From a bacterium MnTg04 (GTDB lineage: Bacteria > Pseudomonadota > Gammaproteobacteria > Steroidobacterales > MnTg04), in the NCBI GenBank assembly GCA_008975185.1, contig BFAU01000118.1, forward strand, positions 1-5,489: 5,489 bases of DNA. Reading direction: 5' to 3'. Shown here in pieces: positions 1 through 4,635 of the stretch (its first letter is position 1; every line of letters starts with the position of its first letter). A program made the translations under genes and the position numbers. The notes under the pieces were generated by a model. The model saw only the letters and a list, made by a program, of their open reading frames with translations, did no database searches and had not been told where the DNA came from.

Positions 1-1175
1 CCACCCAGATTTTCGGGGATGTCGCTGGACCGGATTTCGCGCCCGGGCGCGGTCACGGTCAGCAGGCGGCATGCGTTGATCAATTGCCTGACGTTCCCCG
101 GCCAGGCAAACCGCTCGAGCAGGCGTCCCGCGGCGCTGCTGAGATGCTTGTCCGGCACGCCCAGTTCCCTGGCGGTCGCCGGCAGGTAGTGTTCGAACAA
201 CGCCGGGATGTCTTCCCGGCGTTCGTTCAGTGCCGGCACTCGTACGTGAATCACGTTTAGCCGATGAAACAGGTCTTCCCGGAAAGATCCCTCTTCGACC
301 AGGCGCGCCAGGTCCTTGTTGGTCGCCGCCAGCACCCGAACATCCACTTTGACCGCCTGCTTCCCGCCCACCCGGTAAAACTCCCCCTCGGCCAACACCC
401 GCAGCAGGCGAGTCTGCAGCGCGGGCGACATGTCGCCGATTTCGTCGAGGAACAAAGTACCGCTATCCGCCTGTTCGAAACGGCCGTGATGCTGCCTCGT
501 CGCCCCGGTAAACGCGCCTTTTTCATGGCCGAACAACTCCGACTCGAGCAATTCCGCCGGGATTGCGGACGTGTTCAGCGCAACAAAGGCCTGGCCGGCA
601 CGCGGTGAATGCCGGTGCAGCGCCTTGGCCACCAATTCCTTGCCGGTCCCGGACTGGCCCGTGATGAGCACGGTCATGCTGGAACGCGCGAGCCGGCCGA
701 TGGCGCGGAATACCTCCTGCATGGCCGGCGCCCGACCAATCAGTTCCGGCATGCTGGCGCGCAGGTCTGCCCGCGGGGGTTCGCCATCGTTATCAGCGGC
801 GGCACGATGGACCAAGGCAACGGCCTCGTCCACATCGAACGGTTTTGGCAAATACTCGAATGCACCGCCGCCGTACGCGGTCACCGCGCTGTCCAGGTCG
901 GCGTACGCGGTCGTTACGATGATCGGCAAACCGGGTCTTTCGCGACCCAGGATTGCCAACAGATCCAGCCCGGTAACCCCGGGCATGCGGATATCGGTCA
1001 GCAATACGTCGGGCTGATCGGCAGGCGGGTCATCGGCCCCGTTCAATGCCGCGAGCAGAGTGTTGCCATCTTCGAACGCGCGGACATGCATCCCGGCCTC
1101 GCTACAGGCTTTCTCCAGCACCCAGCGTATCGATGGATCGTCGTCCGCCAGCCAGACTTTCAGTGTCTCGTTCAA
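1..1175 (-). CDS. ntrC: Nitrogen regulation response regulator NtrC (NR(I)), sigma-54 activator; C-terminus cut by window edge
   Basis: Response regulator and sigma-54-dependent activator that, when phosphorylated by NtrB, switches on glnA and other nitrogen genes. 391 codons are visible. The receiver domain (about 5-125) has acidic residues D11-D13, phospho-acceptor D61 in LLTDIRMPG, T89 and K111 in YLPKPFD. The AAA+ domain (about 145-385) has Walker A GQSGTGKE (173-180), the sigma-54 contact loop GAFTGA (220-225), Walker B LFLDE (241-245), sensor I AATN (283-286), FREDLFHRLN with candidate arginine fingers (298-307), and WPGNVRQL (358-365). The Fis-type DNA-binding end lies outside the window. 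The start is TTG at 1175, chosen because GGAGG lies 7 nt upstream and the receiver fold begins at once; no ATG occurs before residue 29. It overlaps the ntrB stop by 4 bp. Oddities: about six extra residues before the phosphorylation site compared with E. coli NtrC (recalled), and Q174 where activators usually have Glu. Identity is very secure. Confidence 0.96.
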   Translation of the reverse strand, partial: MNETLKVWLADDDPSIRWVLEKACSEAGMHVRAFEDGNTLLAALNGADDPPADQPDVLLTDIRMPGVTGLDLLAILGRERPGLPIIVTTAYADLDSAVTAYGGGAFEYLPKPFDVDEAVALVHRAAADNDGEPPRADLRASMPELIGRAPAMQEVFRAIGRLARSSMTVLITGQSGTGKELVAKALHRHSPRAGQAFVALNTSAIPAELLESELFGHEKGAFTGATRQHHGRFEQADSGTLFLDEIGDMSPALQTRLLRVLAEGEFYRVGGKQAVKVDVRVLAATNKDLARLVEEGSFREDLFHRLNVIHVRVPALNERREDIPALFEHYLPATARELGVPDKHLSSAAGRLLERFAWPGNVRQLINACRLLTVTAPGREIRSSDIPENLG

Positions 1176-2329
1176 GCCCGAGCCTCCGCCCGCGTGATAG
1201 TCGATACGCCGTCGTCGGCGCTCCCGGTTTCCGCAGCCGTGTCGGTTGCAGGGTATATCGGCAGCAGCATCTGAAAAACGGTGCGCCCAGGGCGGCTGCC
1301 AAATTCGATCAGTCCACCGTGACGATGAACCAGGTCTTGCGCAAGAGGCAGACCAAGACCGCTGCCGGTACCACTGCTGACCAGCGGGTAAAAAATCTGC
1401 TCGCTGATTTCCTGTGCCACGCCAACGCCATCGTCCTCCACCTCTATACTCGCGACCAGCCGATGCCGCGTAGCGCCAATCGTGAAACGACTCAGCACCC
1501 GGGTCCGGAAAATCACCTTACCCCTGTGCCCAACGGCTTGCACGGCATTTCGACCCAGGTTCAGCAGGGCCTGGATGATCTGGTCCCGATCGAGCATCAT
1601 TTCCGGCAGGCTGGGATCGTAATCTCTTTCCAGCGCCACCTCCGTACCGTCCTGTGCGCCCAGCAACCGGATCACGTGTTCGATGAGTTCGTGGATGCTG
1701 ACGCTCGCTTTCTGCGGCGCCTGCTCCGGCCCGAGCAGCGTATCGACGAGCGCGGCCAGGCGGTCCGCTTCACTGATAATTACGCTGGTGTATTCTTTCG
1801 TCGCTTCGTCACCGAGGCGTCTTTCCAGCAACTGGGCGGCACCGCGCAATCCTCCGAGAGGATTTCTGATTTCATGGGCCAGTTGCCTGATCATCGTCCG
1901 GCTCACGCCATGCTGCTCAAGCAATGCGTTCTCTCTCGATATTTTCTCCCGCCGGGTCACATCGACCAGCTCGATCAGCAAGCCGCCACCGCTCTCAATA
2001 TCCACGGGCACGGCGTTACAGTCGATGAGGCGGGCTCCGGGCTGGCCCGGTCCCGGTTCTACCGAGACGCCGCTGAGCGTATGGAGCTGCTGACCGTCAA
2101 GCGCTCGCTCGACCAATTTCGCCAGCCCGGGACAATATCGGAAAAGATCGGCGCTCTTTCGGCCCAACCCGTGCTGCTGGCTACAACCGAGTATCTGCTC
2201 TGCGGCGGGGTTCAAAAAGACGGCGCGACCATTGCGGTCAAGCAACAGCACCCCGGCACTCAAACCGTTCAGTATGAGTTGCGACTGCGCGCTCATAAGC
2301 TGGAGTCCGACACTGGGCTGGCCTGCCAT
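1172..2329 (-). CDS. ntrB: Nitrogen regulation sensor histidine kinase/phosphatase NtrB (NR(II))
   Basis: Cytoplasmic histidine kinase and phosphatase that controls NtrC phosphorylation; in the known circuit the PII protein sets which activity dominates. 385 residues. An N-terminal PAS sensor domain (about 12-125) includes LLLDRNGRAVFLNPAAEQIL. The H-box LAHEIRNPLGGLRGAAQLLE holds the autophosphorylated H152. The ATPase region has the N-box LLNLGRNAVQA with N261, the G1 box DDGVGV (299-304), the F box IFYPLVSSG (312-320) and the G2 box GTGSGLGL (320-327). No transmembrane segment is seen. The motif GLRGAAQLL and the stretch DYDPSLPE are typical of NtrB. It is some 35 residues longer than E. 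coli NtrB (349, recalled), partly from a tail of about 25 residues after LLPIYP with no recognisable motif. Start: Met1 has only a weak GGAA-like element nearby; Met12 (2296) is an alternative and leaves the PAS domain intact. It lies 27 bp after the DUF4124 gene and overlaps ntrC, so the three are probably one transcript. Confidence 0.96.
   Translation of the reverse strand: MAGQPSVGLQLMSAQSQLILNGLSAGVLLLDRNGRAVFLNPAAEQILGCSQQHGLGRKSADLFRYCPGLAKLVERALDGQQLHTLSGVSVEPGPGQPGARLIDCNAVPVDIESGGGLLIELVDVTRREKISRENALLEQHGVSRTMIRQLAHEIRNPLGGLRGAAQLLERRLGDEATKEYTSVIISEADRLAALVDTLLGPEQAPQKASVSIHELIEHVIRLLGAQDGTEVALERDYDPSLPEMMLDRDQIIQALLNLGRNAVQAVGHRGKVIFRTRVLSRFTIGATRHRLVASIEVEDDGVGVAQEISEQIFYPLVSSGTGSGLGLPLAQDLVHRHGGLIEFGSRPGRTVFQMLLPIYPATDTAAETGSADDGVSTITRAEARA
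1183..1187 (-). promoter_or_regulatory. Ribosome binding site GGAGG that sets the TTG start of ntrC
   Basis: On the minus strand GGAGG is followed by a 7-nt spacer (CTCGGGC) and then TTG at 1175-1173. This is a strong Shine-Dalgarno at ideal distance and lies inside the last codons of ntrB. It supports the non-ATG start and suggests ntrB and ntrC translation are coupled. Confidence 0.8.
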
Positions 2330-2356
2330 CCGTTTCCGGCGTCATTGTACAGGTTC

Positions 2357-2869
2357 TTATTGGATGCTGGTTTGGTGAACCTGAAAGGTAATCATTTCGG
2401 CTTGCTGAACCTCATCGCCATTGCGGTTATTCACGACAGCGCGAACCGTATGGGTGCCCCGGTAAACATCATTCAACACATAACTTCGACGCCGGCTTCC
2501 CGGTGCCGCCATGTTCTGGCCGTCAAAAAACAATGATATCGAGTCGCCGACCCGAAGCGGAGGCGAGATGTCGATCAGGACGTTGACGACGCCGCCGATA
2601 TTCCACATCACGTCGTCCTGAACAGGCGTTGTAATCGCAAACATCGTGTAGCCGGCCATACTATCCTGGTCGCCGTCAAACGCCGAGTCCTCGCTTCTGT
2701 ACAACGGCGACGGCGCGAAGCCCTGCACCCCATCGACTTCGATCAAAACCGCCCCCGGGCGCGGCGTATCCGCGTAATGTACGACGCCGTCATCGTCCTC
2801 CCAGGTGTACATGGTGACCGCGAAAACGGGTAAAGAGACCAGGAGCATTAAAAACATCAATTTGCGCAT
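2357..2869 (-). CDS. Predicted exported DUF4124-family protein with C-terminal Ig-like region, function unknown
   Basis: Function unknown. 170 residues from the chosen Met. Residues 1-17 look like a Sec signal peptide: basic MRK, hydrophobic LMFLMLLVSLPVF, possible cleavage after A17. Residues 19-36 (YTWEDDDGVVHYADTP) match the DUF4124 pattern of a Tyr-Trp-acidic-Gly-His-Tyr-Asp-Thr-Pro motif found at the mature N-terminus of many gammaproteobacterial envelope proteins. Residues about 80-167 look like a beta-rich Ig-like domain, with alternating strands, SLFFDGQ and YRGTHTVRAVV, resembling the small domain at the end of penicillin-binding protein 1C; that likeness is my inference. No catalytic motif or lipobox Cys is visible. 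The frame opens earlier with GTG (2899) and ATG (2893), but neither has a ribosome site and only the Met at 2869 places the signal sequence at the N-terminus. Its own ribosome site is also poor (GGA 3 nt upstream). It sits between glnA and ntrB on the same strand, 27 bp before ntrB. Confidence 0.8.
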   Translation of the reverse strand: MRKLMFLMLLVSLPVFAVTMYTWEDDDGVVHYADTPRPGAVLIEVDGVQGFAPSPLYRSEDSAFDGDQDSMAGYTMFAITTPVQDDVMWNIGGVVNVLIDISPPLRVGDSISLFFDGQNMAAPGSRRRSYVLNDVYRGTHTVRAVVNNRNGDEVQQAEMITFQVHQTSIQ

Positions 2870-2904
2870 ACGTCCATAATACCGCGCAAACATGAACACA
2901 AGTT

Positions 2905-2928
2905 AAAAATCGGCCGTCTTTCGGCGCC
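2905..2928 (-). terminator. Weak intrinsic terminator or attenuator after glnA
   Basis: Read on the minus strand, GCCG-AAAGA-CGGC forms a 4-bp GC stem with a 5-nt loop, followed by CGA and then TTTTT. It begins about 50 nt after the glnA stop and ends before the DUF4124 start. The stem is short and three bases separate it from the T-run, so it is likely to be leaky. A partial terminator here would fit the need for much more glutamine synthetase than regulator, as known for glnA-ntrBC in enterics. Confidence 0.4.
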
Positions 2929-2977
2929 ATATTCACTATAAGCCGGGCTATTTCCGATTTTTCCGGATGACCCGACT

Positions 2978-4387
2978 TTAAAGGCTGTAATACAACTCAA
3001 ACTCCACCGGGTGGGTGGTCATTCTCAATTGCGTGACATCATCCGACTTGAGTTCGATATAGGCGTCGATCAGGTCGTCGCTAAACACCCCGCCGCCTTT
3101 CAGAAACTCACGATCCTGGTCCAGCGCGTCGAGTGCCTGGTCCAGCGAATAACATACCTCGGCAATATTGCCTTCCTCTTCCGGCGGCAGGTCATACAGG
3201 TTCTTGTCCATCGGCTCACCCGGATGAATCTTGTTCTGTATGCCGTCGAGGCCCGCCATCAGCATCGCCGAAAATGCCAGGTATGGATTTGCCATCGAAT
3301 CGGGAAAACGCACTTCGATGCGTCTCCCCTTGGGGTTGCTCACAAACGGTATGCGGATGGATGCGGACCGGTTGCGCGCCGAGTACGCCAGCTTGACCGG
3401 CGCTTCGAAACCAGGGACCAGTCGCTTGTAGCTGTTGGTCGCCGGATTGGTAAACGCGTTCAATGCCCGCGCGTGCTTGATAATTCCGCCGATATAAAAA
3501 AGCGCAGATTCAGACAGCCCGCCGTAGCCATCGCCAGTGAACATATTGTTGCCGTCCTTGGCCAGGGACATGTGTACATGCATACCGTTGCCGTTGTCGC
3601 CAACTACAGGCTTTGGCATGAACGTCGCGGTCTTGCCGTAGGTATGGGCAACATTCATGACCGCATATTTCATGATTTGCACTTCGTCGGATTTTTTCAC
3701 CAGCGTATTGAATTTGACTCCTATTTCGCACTGACCGGCGGTCGCGACCTCGTGGTGGTGCACCTCCGTTTCAACGCCCATGTCCTCCATCGCCAGACAC
3801 ATCGCCGAGCGCAGGTCCTGCAACGAATCAACCGGCGGAACCGGAAAATATCCGCCCTTGACGCCCGGGCGATGGCCGAAATTGCCATCGTGATAGGCCT
3901 TTTCAGAATTCCAGCCGGCCTCGCTGGAGTCGATTTTGTAAAACGTGCCGGCCATCTGCACGCCCCAGCGCACATCGTCAAAAACAAAGAATTCGTTCTC
4001 CGGCCCAAAAAACGCCTGGTCCGCGATGCCGGTCGATTTGAGGTAGGCCTCCGCGCGCTTCGCCAGCGATCGCGGGTCGCGCTCGTAGCCTTGCATGGTA
4101 TTCGGTTCGACAACATCGCAACGCAGATTGATGGTCGCATCTTCACAGAAAACATCCATGATCGCCGTGTCCGTGTCCGGCATCAGGATCATGTCGGACT
4201 CGTTGATGCCCTTCCAGCCGTCTATAGAGGAGCCATCGAACATTTTCCCGTCTTCAAAAAAATCGTCGTCAACCGCGTGCGCCGGTAAGGTCACGTGCTG
4301 TTCCTTCCCCCGGGTATCGGTAAATCTCAGGTCCACAAACCTGATCTCGTTTTCCTTGATCATCGTCAAGACGTCCGCGGCTTTCAT
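2978..4387 (-). CDS. glnA: Glutamine synthetase type I (GSI-beta), adenylylation-controlled
   Basis: Makes glutamine from glutamate, ammonia and ATP in the cytoplasm as a dodecamer; the main route of ammonia assimilation. 469 residues, the same length as the E. coli enzyme. Active-site residues line up with E. coli numbering plus one: metal ligands E130 and E132 (GPENEFFVF), E213 and E221, H270 (NGNGMHVHMS), latch loop E328 (VPGFEAPVKLAYSARNRSAS) with R340 and R345, E358 and R360 (RRIEVRFPD), and D51 in FDGSSIDGW. Y398 in KNLYDLPPEE is the adenylylation site of the beta class, implying a GlnE-type adenylyltransferase elsewhere. The start at 4387 is fixed by AAGGAG 6 nt upstream; an in-frame ATG at 4438 would lie at the predicted sigma-54 transcription start and adds 17 residues unlike the family, so it is rejected. 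Expression is expected from the sigma-54 promoter and NtrC sites just upstream. No missing residues or frameshift. Confidence 0.99.
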   Translation of the reverse strand: MKAADVLTMIKENEIRFVDLRFTDTRGKEQHVTLPAHAVDDDFFEDGKMFDGSSIDGWKGINESDMILMPDTDTAIMDVFCEDATINLRCDVVEPNTMQGYERDPRSLAKRAEAYLKSTGIADQAFFGPENEFFVFDDVRWGVQMAGTFYKIDSSEAGWNSEKAYHDGNFGHRPGVKGGYFPVPPVDSLQDLRSAMCLAMEDMGVETEVHHHEVATAGQCEIGVKFNTLVKKSDEVQIMKYAVMNVAHTYGKTATFMPKPVVGDNGNGMHVHMSLAKDGNNMFTGDGYGGLSESALFYIGGIIKHARALNAFTNPATNSYKRLVPGFEAPVKLAYSARNRSASIRIPFVSNPKGRRIEVRFPDSMANPYLAFSAMLMAGLDGIQNKIHPGEPMDKNLYDLPPEEEGNIAEVCYSLDQALDALDQDREFLKGGGVFSDDLIDAYIELKSDDVTQLRMTTHPVEFELYYSL

Positions 4388-4393
4388 GGCTGT

Positions 4394-4399
4394 CTCCTT
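4394..4399 (-). promoter_or_regulatory. glnA ribosome binding site
   Basis: AAGGAG on the minus strand, six bases before the ATG at 4387-4385. It is the strongest Shine-Dalgarno in the leader and decides the start against the in-frame ATG at 4438. Confidence 0.9.
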
Positions 4400-4411
4400 C
4401 CGGTTGCTTGC

Positions 4412-4428
4412 GCCCGTCTGGGCCGGGC
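4412..4428 (-). repeat. Inverted repeat copy A, in the glnA 5' leader
   Basis: The plus strand reads GCCCG-TCTGGGC-CGGGC, a perfect 5-bp inverted repeat around a 7-bp loop. As RNA it would form a hairpin about 8 nt after the predicted sigma-54 start and 12 nt before the glnA Shine-Dalgarno. It matches copy B (4489-4505) at 15 of 17 positions. No T-run follows, so it is not a terminator. Confidence 0.55.
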
Positions 4429-4445
4429 TGGTATTCATCTACCGT

Positions 4446-4463
4446 ATGCGAAATCCATGCCAA
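4446..4463 (-). promoter_or_regulatory. Sigma-54 (RpoN) promoter of glnA
   Basis: The minus strand reads TTGGCATGGATTTCGCAT. Against the sigma-54 consensus TGGCAC-N5-TTGCA it has the invariant GG (-24) and GC (-12) at exactly the required spacing, with mismatches at only two less strict places (T for C after TGGCA, and TCGC for TTGC). The predicted start is about 4436, giving a leader of roughly 49 nt. The position upstream of glnA, with an NtrC-type dyad further up, is the arrangement of enteric glnAp2. Confidence 0.8.
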
Positions 4464-4488
4464 TCTTTGCCGCCTAAAAACCCTGGAC

Positions 4489-4505
4489 GCCGGTCTGGGC
4501 CCGGC
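4489..4505 (-). repeat. Inverted repeat copy B, between the NtrC dyad and the sigma-54 promoter
   Basis: The plus strand reads GCCGG-TCTGGGC-CCGGC, a perfect 5-bp inverted repeat with the same 7-bp loop as copy A. The two copies differ only at positions 4 and 14, which pair with each other, so the dyad is kept. It lies upstream of the predicted sigma-54 start, so in glnA RNA it would appear only in a transcript from a further upstream promoter. It may instead act as DNA. Confidence 0.5.
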
Positions 4506-4511
4506 GAAGAG

Positions 4512-4528
4512 CGCACCGTCGGGGTGCA
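4512..4528. promoter_or_regulatory. NtrC-binding dyad (strong enhancer site)
   Basis: The 17-mer, read on the minus strand, is TGCACCCCGACGGTGCG. It closely fits the NtrC consensus TGCACCA-N3-TGGTGCA, with arms TGCACC and GGTGCG. Its centre is about 84 bp upstream of the predicted glnA start, within the range used by enhancer sites for sigma-54 promoters. The regulator that would bind it is encoded in the same window. Confidence 0.72.
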
Positions 4529-4542
4529 TTGCCACTCCTTCT

Positions 4543-4559
4543 TGCACCACATTGAATCG
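4543..4559. promoter_or_regulatory. Possible weak NtrC site (one good half)
   Basis: The plus strand has a perfect half-site TGCACCA (4543-4549); the other arm, TGAATCG, is poor. The centre is 31 bp, about three helical turns, from the strong dyad, close to the 32-bp spacing I recall for the two strong E. coli glnA sites. Co-operative binding of NtrC-P could make such a half-site useful. The functional call is inference. Confidence 0.4.
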
Positions 4560-4573
4560 GCAGCGCCCCTGGC

Positions 4574-4579
4574 GGTGCA
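4574..4579. promoter_or_regulatory. Possible NtrC half-site overlapping the glyQ -35
   Basis: GGTGCA on the plus strand matches one arm of the NtrC dyad; the opposite arm expected at 4563-4569 is not recognisable. The implied 17-mer centre (4571) is 20 bp, near two helical turns, from the preceding half-site. Four of its bases fall within the predicted -35 hexamer of glyQ. Confidence 0.3.
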
Positions 4580-4604
4580 CAAGCGCCGGGGCAACCGTTA
4601 TACT
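4576..4604 (+). promoter_or_regulatory. Sigma-70 type promoter of glyQ
   Basis: TGCACA (4576-4581, four of six matches to TTGACA), a 17-bp spacer, then TATACT (4599-4604, five of six matches to TATAAT). Transcription would begin near 4611, about 25 nt before the glyQ ATG. The -10 stands out in an otherwise GC-rich stretch. The -35 is weaker and shares bases with an NtrC-like half-site. Confidence 0.6.
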
Positions 4605-4635
4605 TTCTCGTCGCGACCGGTCAAGCGGATAAATA

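Noticed and set aside
264..1274. Plus-strand open frames opposite ntrC (264-608, 571-1017, 609-1274)
   Set aside because: All overlap one another and lie antisense to conserved receiver and AAA+ domains; no protein family is recognisable.
1046..2536. 496-residue open frame on the plus strand opposite ntrB and part of the DUF4124 gene
   Set aside because: It runs antisense to an unmistakable histidine kinase, is rich in Arg, His, Pro and Gln without any domain, and extends across two genes. GC-rich coding DNA often leaves the opposite strand open.
2870..2899. GTG at 2899 and ATG at 2893 as starts of the DUF4124 protein
   Set aside because: Neither has a Shine-Dalgarno, and both would put polar and Arg-containing residues (MFARYYGR) ahead of the signal peptide.
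2942..2977. GTCGGG/CCCGGC pairing after the glnA stop as a terminator
   Set aside because: The loop would be 23 nt, one pair is G-T, and no T-run follows; the hairpin at 2905-2928 is a better candidate.
2928..2977. TATAGT (minus strand) as a -10 for the DUF4124-ntrB-ntrC genes
   Set aside because: The hexamer 17 bp upstream, GAAAAA, is a poor -35, and there is no extended -10. A promoter here is possible but not supported.
3011..4288. 425-residue open frame on the plus strand opposite glnA
   Set aside because: Antisense to a fully conserved glutamine synthetase, with no ribosome site or recognisable motif; composition is that of a shadow frame.
4388..4438. Upstream ATG that would lengthen glnA by 17 residues
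   Set aside because: It lies at the predicted sigma-54 start, lacks a ribosome site, and would add residues absent from a family whose length is matched exactly from 4387.
4439..4463. A sigma-70 promoter for glnA using TTGGCA as -35
   Set aside because: The best -10 at 16 bp spacing, TAGATG, matches only three of six positions, and the TTGGCA is better explained as the sigma-54 -24 element.
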